Assembly (NCBI GenBank): GCA_930367215.1
Contig: OV884060.1
Coordinates: 12,852,001 to 12,916,000, forward strand
DNA length: 64,000 nucleotides
Reading direction: 5' to 3'
Origin: Pollenia angustigena
Taxonomy: Eukaryota; Arthropoda; Insecta; Diptera; Polleniidae
Positions 1 to 10,285 of the stretch are shown here, in pieces; positions within the stretch are counted from its first letter, which is position 1, and each line of letters opens with the position of its first letter. Both the position numbers and the translations under genes were made by a program. Below the pieces are notes generated by a model. The model searched no databases. It saw only the letters and a list, made by a program, of their open reading frames with translations, and was not told where the DNA came from.

Positions 1-344
1 ACGTCCGCATTCACATCGCAACAACTTTGTATAAAAAAATAATCCATTTAGAAAACCTTGTAAGCGCCACACAAGTTGTGTGATGCCAAAACGGAGTCAC
101 TGTCGATTCTACTTGCAGCACGCCTAGTTCTGGGCGTTACATTAGCCAACCAAATATCCATACAAAATAACAAAACGCATATAAGTAGAATGACTTTTAT
201 ATATGTAAATTTGAAAAGCTCTGAGATTAAAACAAAAATATGGAAAGTTTCTGGCCAATCGGAGCAATTTTAAGTTGAGGGCCAGGCAGTAACTTTGATA
301 AAAAAACGACACATTTCATTGAGTAACGCAAAAGCAATATATCC

Positions 345-1109
345 TACACACAGAAAAAAAACAAGGTTGATTTAACATTTTTAATTTTCATGATTTTACA
401 ATAACTTGCGAATAACATTTTTTTCTTTTAAAATAACTTTAATTCATTTTAATTTTACATTGCAGTAAAGTTACAGCAAAATGTCATTAATATTGAAATA
501 ACAATCCGAATCACGTTGAATGAAAGTTATTTCAAGTAGAAACAATGTGACTTTTATGAAAAATCAAATTGGTTGCAGATTGATACAACAGTGTGAAGAA
601 GCTTCAGAGACAACATATGCATGTATTTAAGAATAATCAAAACACTTACCCCTGTAACACATGTTTCACTTATTTTGTATTCTCATTTGTTAACTGAAGC
701 ATCAACAGAATGGCCCGATATGGTTTTCGCCATCATTCTACTTTGAAAATTTGATGTACTATTTAACTAAATAATTTTAATTAAAAGAATACAGGAATTG
801 TCCGCTTTTTATAACATATTTTAAGTATGAAAATAAAAAAATGTTCATGCATGCACGTTAATTTAACAAGATAAACTTTTGATTTTAATATAAAACGGGT
901 TTTTATGGATGCAGTATTGAACAATGTTATTTTAACATTGAATAATATTAAATCAACGTGATTTAAGGTTATTTTAATATTTTTCATTTAAAATTAATAT
1001 GAAATAATGATAAATTGAAATAAAAGACATACTTTTGCAGAAATTTACCATGATTCTCAATCAACATTTCGCCATGTTATTTTAACATTGGTATTTTTTT
1101 CTGTGTGTA
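345..1109. repeat. TIR element (MITE) with TA flanks
   Basis: The ends are inverted copies, CACACAGAAAAAAA at 347 and its complement ending at 1107, each flanked by a TA dinucleotide. This is the target duplication expected of Tc1/mariner-type elements. The interior is AT-rich, repeats the motif GTTATTTTAACATTG, and has no coding capacity. Family assignment is inferred only from the ends. Confidence 0.55.
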
Positions 1110-4100
1110 TACAGCTCAAATGTTCCTCGGGCCCCCATTTTTTAAATATACATATCTCGATATCTAAACGTGGCTCCTCTACAAAATTCGTTTTCGGAAA
1201 CCAGGAGGTTAACCCATGCCCAAAGGCTGTTAATTTTTAACTATTTTTACAAAACCAAAATTTCTTGTAAAGAATATAAAGCTCTAACAATGATCCTCCT
1301 AATAGCAGCTGTTTGCCATTTTTGTCCTAAAAATATCTTTGTTTAATTGGACGGTAAGATGCTTAAAATTGTTCCCGCAGTTATATTCATAGAAAGATAT
1401 ATTTATATAACTTTCTGCTCTTATCGCATAATGGTAAAGAGAAGATTTGGAATAGCTGACTGAGTGAGTGGTCTAAGAAGCTGAATTATGTTATGTGAAG
1501 GCTTTTAAAGATTCGGCACAGCCGAGTATAGCGTTCCTTTTTGTTTCATTTCTACTGACTATTTCGCTTATAAAAATAATTTGGTTCAGAATATTTACAA
1601 ATTTAAGCGATTGCTCAATTTTTTGCGATATTTTTTTAAACTTGTTAAAATTATCTTAAACATGACAAGTGAGTTTTGCTTTAAACAAATAAATTTTTTT
1701 CATTTTTTTAATTTGGTTTTGCTATTTTGTATTTATGCTGGTTTTTCTTTAAAGGTGGTGGTGGTCGAGGAATCCAGCCCCGAACTCAAGGGGTCAACCC
1801 CGAATCCGAAGCGTATTCTAATGGGAGCCCTAAGAGCTCTTGAACGTTTAGCTAAAAATCTTTAATATCGTTGATCTTGTTGATCAAGGGGCCGCAGGAT
1901 GTTTAAAGTACTTCTTTAAAAAAAAAAAAAAAATATAGTTTTTTCTACATTTCCGGCTCTGAGTTTAGCCTATTGTGTATTATTTTTCCTACTTGTTTAT
2001 ATTCGCCGCGTTTGAGTAAGTTTAATTCGGTTTTTTGTATTCTAGTTCAGTTCCTCTTGAGCTACCAAACCAACCAGGCATCCTTCGGCTCCCCCATCAA
2101 CATCATCAGCAACTTTCTTTCCACCATTGTACAAACCAAAACCAAAATAAGTATACCAATAAAATACTATATAAGTAAATTGAATTAAAGTTAGTTGCCG
2201 TTGGTTTTTATTTAAAAATCCCCAGAGAACAGGAACCCCTCCAGCCCACAACCTTCAACCCAATCAGGAATCCCCTCCTGCACATCTTCTCAAACACTTG
2301 TGCTAAGTTAAATCCTGTCGTGTCCAGACCTAATGGTGGCCGGTGCCATTAGCCCAAAAACCATGTCATTTCTTTTTCCATTTAATTAATCTAACTAAAT
2401 TAAACATTGATTTTTTTAAAAAGTATTTTTTATCTTTTATCGATTTTTTTCTAATAAATTTTCCTTTTTGCGATTATTTCGTAGCCAGTATTTCTTTAGC
2501 GATTTCGTGACAGTTATTTTTTGTGTTAAGTTAGTTTTCTTTTTTTTTTTTTGGATAATTTAAAAAAATGATAATGATTTTGTCAATTAGAAATGGTTTA
2601 TAATAATGATCTTTCTATATTTTAGCTAATTAGTAACTATAATTTAATGTTTACCATTTCTTTTTAATCACGGCCTTTAAAGGTTTCAGTGTATTTTCGA
2701 TTATTCTTATCGCATTAAAGATTTTGTTTTCGGTTTAACTTAAAAGAGATCTTCTAAATGTATTACCTTTTTTCAAAATGACAATTAAGTATTTTGTTAT
2801 TAGGGACTTTTTATCAATATTAGATTTAGATTTAAGTGATTAAATCATTTCGCATGTACGTGGCTTCTTTGAGAAATTGATAAGAATAGACAGCTGAATT
2901 GGCAGAAATCATTTTATTGCCCCCTTAGGAAATAACAAGAAGCCTTAAGAATTCTTGCAAAAAAAAAAACATCCTACAAATTATAAAGAGTTTAGCAAAA
3001 ATGTTTCTATTGAAATATCCCTAAATCTCCTGGTGAAGGGTGTAGCAACTCAAAAAGAAAATTGACAAAAGGTATAAAACAACAACAACCGAAAAAACAA
3101 CAATATTACAAACATCACAAACAACAACCCTTATGACTAAAATCTGTCAATAGCAGATGCCGTTAAAAAAACAATGCAAGACTCCATGTTCTTTTTCCAT
3201 CATTTTCTTTATTTTTGTTTTTGTTTACACTAACGGAATAAAGGAAACAGCAAATGAAGCAAAAATAAAGTACATATACACACAAACAAAATACCCACAA
3301 ACTCATCAGTATACAGCTATACAAAATGTTTTTTTGTTTTTAGCACATTTTAGAAAGCACAAAAAAAATCCCTGTAGATCTAGCTACTAAAGTGGCCATC
3401 CGTAGTAACCAAGCAGATACTGTTTAACCTGTCTTGTAAGCTTTTCATAAAAAATGTTCTTCTTTACTCAAAAAAATCAATCGCTCTCATTGCTTTCAAA
3501 GGGAATTCCAAATATCAAATCATCGTAAAACAAAAGTCAACCACGTAACTCGACTTCAAAAAAAATAACAATTGAAAAGATTTCTTCCAAAATAAAACAA
3601 ACCTACTTGGCTTTTGGTGTGTTTACTAAAACAAAAAATTCAATTTTTTTAAGGATTTCTTATTTCTTTCTTTTTCAAAATAATAAATATCTGTGTATAT
3701 GGGTTAAAGTATTCCAAGTTCAAATATTAAAAAAATGCTTAGCATACAAAATGAGCTGTACTTTTTAACTTGTATGAATTTTAAGAAGAACGATTTCTTT
3801 TAAAAGCTTTCAAATGAATAAATAATGAAACAAGCTGGAGCATTTTAAAGAGGGCAAATTAACTTTTTTCGTCTACAAGAAATTATTTAGTATTCATTAC
3901 TTGAAGGAAAGGAAGTGTTTAAAATAATTTTCATGCAATACATTGTTTTTGTTAAATTTCTTCATTGATTTCCATAAGAGTTGTACGCTGTAAACGAACA
4001 TTGCCAACGAACAAGGCGACAAACTATTTATTACAATTAGATAAAAAATAAGTGTTTGACATTTTGGTGAAGCAAAAAGTAAAAGTCTATATGCTAATAA

Positions 4101-4388
4101 ATAGTCTGCACTCACTTAACATTAGCCAGATAATCATGGAAATGTAGACGAATCTGAAATTTTAATTTAATATTAACCAGGAAAAACTTTTTGATTTTAA
4201 GTAATAGGTGGTAGTTATTTCATACGTTACCTGGTAGGTTGTTGTCATTACAATTGTCATTATTCTGAAAACTTCAATAAGTACTTACTAGTAATGAGCT
4301 CATCAACTACACATTACTTCTGTTGTTTTCTTAATAATCAGCTCAATAACTACTTATTAGTTGTGTTATTTTTAGTACTAAATATTAA
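1110..4388. other. Gene-free AT-rich stretch with small repeat relics
   Basis: No gene is supported here. Near 1504-1545 there is a decayed copy of the dispersed end motif GATTCGGCACAGCCGA. A GC-richer block at 1745-1870 carries a short open frame ending at 1865, followed by an A-run at 1919-1934, which looks like a retroposed fragment. A second GC-richer block at 2040-2360 has no recognisable product. The remainder is AT-rich and unremarkable. Confidence 0.4.
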
Positions 4389-4631
4389 CCCAGTAAAAAC
4401 TTCGCCTACAAAATAATGTGTTGAGTAATCTGAAAAACATAAGAGTACTACTTACAATTCTACTGAAAGAACCAATGAATTTTACAAGGGATGTCCCAAA
4501 ATGAACGCACTCAAAAGTAAGTCATTATTTGTTTACTAAAATGTATCCAGAAAAAACAGTTATAGAAGTTGTTATATATGAAGTTATAGAAAAAAACAAC
4601 TAAATAATGAGTTAAAGAAGCTTTTACTGGG
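4389..4631. repeat. Short TIR element, CCCAGTAAAA family
   Basis: Terminal inverted repeats CCCAGTAAAAACTTC at 4389 and GAAGCTTTTACTGGG ending at 4631 bound a 243-bp AT-rich interior without coding capacity. The same terminal sequence recurs near 30266, 30449, 30912 and 38267, so this is a dispersed non-autonomous family. Confidence 0.5.
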
Positions 4632-4790
4632 TATTCAGCCGAAATATAATAACGATTATTAAATTTAACAAACGATTATTAATGATGATTTCCATAGTAA
4701 ATTTGTTCTTTAAACCTTTATTAAATTTAAAATTGTATTATAAATACACCCATAAGTGTTTATTTTCTCCAACATTTCTTGCTAACTTAC

Positions 4791-5643
4791 CAGTAGTGCG
4801 ATTCTGTAATTAATTTTAACAAAAGTTGTCATTGTTAAAAAAATTAACAAGCAAATTAACGATTTTGCTATTCTGTAACATTTTAAACAGCACTTGTTAT
4901 CGTTAAGTCAGCTATTTGTGTTAAGTAAACGACAACTTTTTTAGTGTTGTTTATTTATTGTCGAAAAAATAAAAAATTATTAGTTAAAAGAAATAATATA
5001 CTTTAAAATGGCAATAAAATAATTTGCATTTAATTTAAAAGTAAAATGTTTGGCTTCTCTTCTTAAAAAAAAAAACAAAAAAATAAAAAAAATTCTATTG
5101 TTATGTTTTTTTAGAAAACTCTAAACGGGCTTATTAAGGTCTTGTGAATATGAAAATAAAAAGATTATAACATAATTTTTTCTTCCGACGTTTCGTTGGA
5201 GATTCCCAACATCTTCAGGGAGATATTTTTATTGATCTATAATCTTTTCGTCAATTGTTTTAATTTTACGTTATTTTACAAATTCAGTTTTATACACACA
5301 ACACACAACATAAAACATAAATTTTTTATTAACAACACAAATGAAAACAAACTATTACTATTAAAAAATTTAATGTTAAATTATAAAATTTTGTCAAACT
5401 ATATCACAGATTGTAAATTATTAAACTCTGTTTAGTTTTAATAATTTTATTTGTTTTTTTATTCCTCTTTGTGTTTTTCGTTATTTTGCCATTTTTTTGA
5501 CAGTGATGCCACTTGACGTTAATTTTCATCTATGTTGTTAACAACAATTTACAGAATCACATAATCGTTAGTGCAAACAACAAAACAGGTCGACAATTAT
5601 AACAACTGTTGTTATTGTTAAAAGTTACAGAATCCCACTACAG
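4791..5643. repeat. TIR element (853 bp) with CAGTAGTGCGATTCTGTAA ends
   Basis: The left end CAGTAGTGCGATTCTGTAA and the complement of the right end, CTGTAGTGGGATTCTGTAA, differ at two positions. Both are followed inward by runs of AACAAAAG/TGTTA-type sequence that can fold back. A related end, GAATCGCACTACTG, occurs near 49316-49329, so the family is dispersed. The interior is AT-rich and non-coding but holds the ribozyme-like core at 5185-5221. The target duplication is not clear. Confidence 0.5.
5185..5221 (-). ncRNA. Hammerhead-ribozyme-like core, Penelope type (partial)
   Basis: Read on the - strand, the sequence contains CTGAAGA, then a five-pair stem GTTGG/CCAAC closed by a six-base loop, then CGAAACGTC. 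These match the hammerhead core order CUGANGA, stem II, GAAA. One extra U lies between CUGAAGA and the stem. Penelope-like retroelements are known to carry hammerhead motifs with a GAAACGUC context. The cleavage-site half and stems I and III were not demonstrated, so activity is not claimed. No Penelope reverse transcriptase or GIY-YIG frame was seen nearby. Confidence 0.4.
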
Positions 5644-5687
5644 GTACGTTAAGCTTTTGCCGGGTTGCGTAAGCCTAGTTCCAGTTT

Positions 5688-6310
5688 AGCTTAAGTTCAG
5701 TTCTATTTCAGTATTATTTCAGTTCTAGTTCAGTTCTAGTTCTAGTTCTAGTTCAGTTCTAGTTCTAGTTCTAGTTCAGTTCTAGCTCAGTTCTAGTGCA
5801 GTTCTAGTTCAGTTCTAGTGCAGTTCTAGTTCAGTTCTAGTTCAGTTTTAGTTCAGTTCTAGTTCAGTTCTAGTTCAGTTCTAGTTCAGTTCTAGTTCAG
5901 TTCTAGTTCAGTTCTAGTTCAGTTCTAGTTCAGCTCTAGTTCAGTTCTAGTTCAGTTCTAGTTCAGTTCTAGTTCAGTTCAGTTCTAGTTCAGTTCTAGT
6001 TCAGCTCTAATTCAGTTCTAGTTAAGTTCTAGTTCAGTTCCAGTTTATTTCTGGTTCAGTTCTAGTTCAATTCTAGTTCAGTTCTAGTTCAGTTCTCGTT
6101 CAGTTCTAGCCAAGTTCTAGTTCAGTTATAGTTCAATTCTAGTTCAGTTTAAGTTCAGTTCTAGTTCAGTTCTAGTTAAGTTCTAGTTTTCAAGTTCAGT
6201 TCTAGACCAGCTCTAATTCAGTTCTAGTTCAGTTCTAGCTATTTCTAGTTGAGTTCTAGTTCAGTTCTAGCTCATTTCCAGTTCAGTCTTAGTTCAGTTC
6301 TAGTTCAGTT
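5688..6310. repeat. 11-bp minisatellite (TTCAGTTCTAG)n
   Basis: About 620 bp are built from the 11-bp unit TTCAGTTCTAG, with scattered variants and some shortened six-base TTCTAG units, especially at 5735-5780. Divergence is higher at both edges, as expected for an array evolving by unequal exchange. Confidence 0.9.
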
Positions 6311-7332
6311 ATATTGTATATGTAGGTGTGTATTACATTTCTGTTTGGCTTGACAGAGACCATTCTGTCTATAACTTCTTAGAAGAGGTGAACACAATGA
6401 GCTCAGAATTACACCGCATATGTATTTTTACGCCGTTTTATTCGCAATTACAAACGAAATTGTTCACACGCACGTTCAGCACAAGCCTGCTTTTTATTTT
6501 GCAACGGTTTTTATGGCCCAACGTTGGGCATATGAAGAAACCATGCGCAAAGATAAAGCCTGCATATCGAAGGAGAAGTTGCATCCAAAACGAGCTGTAT
6601 TCAGCACGTCTTTCGGTTACTCTTATGTTAACCAGGGTTTAAAATGCTTTCGCCATATTAGCAAAAGCAGCCAAATTTTGCCTTTTTCCTATTAAAAAAA
6701 AAAAAAAAAAAAAAAGTAAAAAGCCGACAAGTTCCAATGCTAAAAAAGCCAACACTTTTCAAAAGCAGCAGCAAAATAAACACACTGTTTTTGAAAAGTA
6801 ACCTTTTAATGGACACTGCTTTTTCCCACTATTGCTTTTTTAACAATAGCAAAAATTTCTTATTTGATGGAACTTAAAAAGCAACGGCAATAACTTTTCT
6901 GTTGTAGGAGAAAATATGTAAGAAAGAGAATGAAACAAACAGATTCTGTCAAACAGCCGCCAAATCAAAAACCACTGCATGCTAATAGCCGCAAAATAGG
7001 AGATAAAAGCAGCGCAAAGGTAGCTGAAAGGCACATGATCGACGAAGACAAGTGATATTTTTCATGCAAAACAAATACAACAAGAATTTGTTTTTGTTTC
7101 TATACAATAAAAAATCCAACAGACACTTTGGCTGGTTGCCTTTACTAAAAATATTTAAAAAAAAACCCAAATATACACACACACATTTCGAGATATAGTC
7201 ATGCAAACTGTCGAGCAACAACAACATTACTACAACATTTCTGAAGAAAGGCAAAAATTTATTTTTCCTCACCACCATGAAAAAAACCATGTTGCTTGTA
7301 CACTGATCCGTATTTTTTCGTTGTAATCTGCC

Positions 7333-7806
7333 TGTTAGCGCAGATATGTTTGCATATATTTTCGGATCTGCAAAGTTTTAAAATGTTTGTTTTGCACTAA
7401 ATATTTTTTATACACAAAGGTTCTCAAAATGATGTTCGATATATACATAACTAAGCAAGAGAGTTGCAAAAGATTATTTCAATATTAATTTGTTGTTGTG
7501 GTGTAACAGTTTTTAATATTTTTGTGTAATATGTATGTAATAATCATTAAATGCTTTATACTTGTTTTTATTTAAATGATTTTCTCTATACTATTTTGAC
7601 TCAAAACTGGTTTTGTTATATTGTATGTAAATTTGTTAGCAAATTCTTGTAAAATACAATGGCATGAGGCATTCTTGATTTGTCACTTTAATTTAATAGA
7701 ACCTTTTTGCTGCTTACTTAGCTTATATAAAAATATACTAAAAAAACTTTAATAAATTTAAATAAAACTAAGAACTTTGATTTTGTTTTTAACGCATGCG
7801 AATACA
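7333..7806 (+). repeat. BEL/Pao LTR 1
   Basis: The LTR begins TGTTAG and ends AATACA (TG...CA). It contains a TATA-like TATATAA at 7724-7730 and two AATAAA signals at 7751-7756 and 7761-7766, consistent with initiation and 3' processing inside the LTR. It is preceded by the target duplication CTGCC. Confidence 0.93.
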
Positions 7807-7807
7807 T

Positions 7808-7827
7808 TGGTGCCGAAACCCGGGATT
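7808..7827 (+). promoter_or_regulatory. Primer binding site, tRNA-Phe type (copy 1)
   Basis: One base after the LTR comes TGGTGCCGAAACCCGGGATT. Its complement ends in TTTCGGCACCA, which matches the 3' end of animal tRNA-Phe (acceptor 5' strand GCCGAAA) including the added CCA. It is inferred to prime minus-strand DNA synthesis. Confidence 0.8.
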
Positions 7828-8062
7828 AATTTCTCTATTTAAAAAGATTTTTGTTTCGTAAAAATTTTGGTCACAAATTATCGCTGGTGTTAATTGAAGC
7901 TACTGTATTGTGTTGTTACATTGGTGCCTTGGTTGTAGTTGCTGTAATCTGGATTTTTATTTATTGAACGCGTTGTTCCTGTGCAACTTTGGAAAGTCTC
8001 TTGTGGTTTTAGAAATCTTGCGTTGCTGTTGTACTGTATGTATTTAATGAAATTACTTTGAA

Positions 8063-10285
8063 ATGTCGGACATATTAAATATTATTGAGGAGCAGAAAGC
8101 TAATTTTATAAATTTAAAACGAATTGTTCAGAGTTATGAAGCAAAAGCAGGGAAAACGCGCGGTTATGCTCAGATGGTTTTTAGAGAAATAGAATCAATA
8201 ACTGAGAAATTTAAAAATGCCCATGATAAATTGCAAGGTATTGTTCGAGAAAATACTATAAATATAAACGATGTTTCTTACTTTACCGATGAAATATTTT
8301 ATCAATTTCAAGATATGTCATTTACCTTTAGAGGTCAGCTTTATGACTTTATAAATGAATGTGCTCATACAGAATCTCCAGGTTTTCACTCTACTTTTTC
8401 TGGCCCCACTCACAGTCGAAACGAAACCTTGCCTGTTGAAGCTCGGTTACCAAAAATTGACATTCCCACCTTTTCCGGTGATTACCTTTCCTGGATTGCT
8501 TACAGAGATATGTTTATTTCGCTTGTGCACAACAACCAAGCTTTAACAAACGTTCAAAAGTACTATTTTTTAAAATCTTCATGTTCGGATTCGCCTTTAA
8601 GTATTATTAACGAGTATCCAGCGTCAGACGCAAATTATAACCTGGCTTGGAACGCGCTCAATCGCCGATATCACAATAAACGTAAAATTGTTGATAACAT
8701 TTATGGAAGACTTTTTTCGATTTCTCCTTCTAATGGGACAGCGGAAAGTATACAGAATATTTTGGACACAACTCGTAATTGTATTGCCTTACTTAATACT
8801 TTAGATATTTCAACTGATAGCTGGGACTCTATACTAATATATCTAACTGTGAATAAGCTTGACAAACAAAGTCGTAAAGAATGGGAACAATCCTTGAAGG
8901 GTTCTTCTGAGGTACCTCCAATGGAGGACTTATTCATCTTTCTGGAAACTGCATTCCGTACTTTAGAGTCTATAGACGAATCTAATCTAATTGGCAATAC
9001 GAATTCTTCAAGAATTAATTCTTTTCAAACCCGAACAAGAAATATTCCGCGCCATAACATTCATGCAACCACTTCTAGCACAAATAATTACAATAATGAT
9101 TCCAACTGCCCATGTTGTAAAAAACGCCATCTACTAGTCAAATGCTTCAAATTCATTGCCATGACACCAGCTGCTAAAACTGATTTTATAAATTCTATGA
9201 GAATGTGTCGTAATTGTTTAACTACTGGTCACTTCAGTTATCATTGTCGTTCATCGTCTCGCTGCCAAATCTGTCAACAGAATCACCACACAATCTTGCA
9301 CAATGACGCAAAGGATAGTGGTTTATCAAACTCTCATCAATCTCAAAGTGCTTCAGAGTCTTCAACTTCTGCGCAATCTACTAATGATTGCACTTATATT
9401 GCTTGCAACTGTGGTACTATACAAAATTCAAATATTGCTCAAGTTCTTCTAGCTACAGTACAAGTTGTTTTAAAAACAGATAGAGGAACTTATAGTCTAC
9501 GCTCTTTATTGGACCAATGTGCTCAAGCAACTCTGATAACACGAAAGGCTGCGGAAGCGCTAAACCTTCCTATGTTTAAAACGTATGCTCAAATTAGTGG
9601 TCTTGGTGATAATACTCCATATGTGTCAAAGAAATATGTCGAGTTTACGCTTCTTTCCAAGTTAGAGCCCAGTTTTAAAATTAACTGTAAAGCGTATGTG
9701 TTACCAAAAATAACAAATTATCAGCCATTGCCTCTTGACGAAAATTTATTACCCGATTTAAAGGACTATCAGCTTGCTGACCCATGTTTCTCGAAACCAG
9801 GTCCAATAGATATTTTACTTGGGGGAGATGTTTATGGTAATATTGTCTTGCCTAATCAACATAAGTTTAGGGATAGCATTTTTATTCAATTTTCTCATTT
9901 CGGCTGGATAGTTTCTGGTCCAACTAAGCCTGTATCTTATCAGAAAAATATAATTATAAATGTTTGCTCATTAGAACAACAGCTTCGGGCTTTTTGGGAA
10001 CAAGAGGAGTTGCCGGAAAAACAAAAACTAACTGAGGAAGAAGATTTATGTGAACAACATTTTATAAAAACTACAACGCGTGATTCAACTGGTCGCTATA
10101 CGGTTTCATTACCGTTTAAATCTTTGCTAAAGGAAAAACCTTTGCCAAATTTTAATCATACTGATTATACGGCTCTATATCGCTTAAAAAGTGTTGAGTC
10201 TAAATGTACCTCACAGCCTTCGTTCGGAAAACTTTACCATGATTTTATGGAAGAATATGAACAAGTTTGGCATTTATCCCCGTGA
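8063..10285 (+). CDS. gag: BEL/Pao Gag-protease polyprotein (copy 1)
   Basis: This 740-residue frame starts 256 bp after the LTR. The N-terminal half is the helical Gag region usual in BEL/Pao elements (DUF1759-like, about residues 130-300, with PKIDIPTFSGD at its start). Three zinc-knuckle-like motifs follow: C-x2-C-x3-H-x4-C near 349, a standard C-x2-C-x4-H-x4-C near 381, and C-x2-C-x3-H-x4-H near 400. The retropepsin-like domain (DUF1758) begins near 475. Its expected D-x-G active-site triplet reads D-Q-C with Asp484, so the glycine is replaced by cysteine. The last 30 residues already belong to the region leading into reverse transcriptase, and the frame then stops. The next domain continues in the +1 frame. 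Most BEL/Pao elements carry a single gag-pol frame, so the break is unusual. It is shared by copy 2. Confidence 0.9.
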   Translation: MSDILNIIEEQKANFINLKRIVQSYEAKAGKTRGYAQMVFREIESITEKFKNAHDKLQGIVRENTININDVSYFTDEIFYQFQDMSFTFRGQLYDFINECAHTESPGFHSTFSGPTHSRNETLPVEARLPKIDIPTFSGDYLSWIAYRDMFISLVHNNQALTNVQKYYFLKSSCSDSPLSIINEYPASDANYNLAWNALNRRYHNKRKIVDNIYGRLFSISPSNGTAESIQNILDTTRNCIALLNTLDISTDSWDSILIYLTVNKLDKQSRKEWEQSLKGSSEVPPMEDLFIFLETAFRTLESIDESNLIGNTNSSRINSFQTRTRNIPRHNIHATTSSTNNYNNDSNCPCCKKRHLLVKCFKFIAMTPAAKTDFINSMRMCRNCLTTGHFSYHCRSSSRCQICQQNHHTILHNDAKDSGLSNSHQSQSASESSTSAQSTNDCTYIACNCGTIQNSNIAQVLLATVQVVLKTDRGTYSLRSLLDQCAQATLITRKAAEALNLPMFKTYAQISGLGDNTPYVSKKYVEFTLLSKLEPSFKINCKAYVLPKITNYQPLPLDENLLPDLKDYQLADPCFSKPGPIDILLGGDVYGNIVLPNQHKFRDSIFIQFSHFGWIVSGPTKPVSYQKNIIINVCSLEQQLRAFWEQEELPEKQKLTEEEDLCEQHFIKTTTRDSTGRYTVSLPFKSLLKEKPLPNFNHTDYTALYRLKSVESKCTSQPSFGKLYHDFMEEYEQVWHLSP

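Noticed and set aside
6328..6695. Two overlapping plus-strand frames of 104 and 91 codons after the minisatellite
   Set aside because: They have no homology or start context, and they overlap in different frames with the TIR element end.
8701..8997. 98-codon minus-strand frame inside gag (and its twin at 14765)
   Set aside because: It is antisense to a well-supported coding region with no recognisable domain. It is a shadow of the gag frame.
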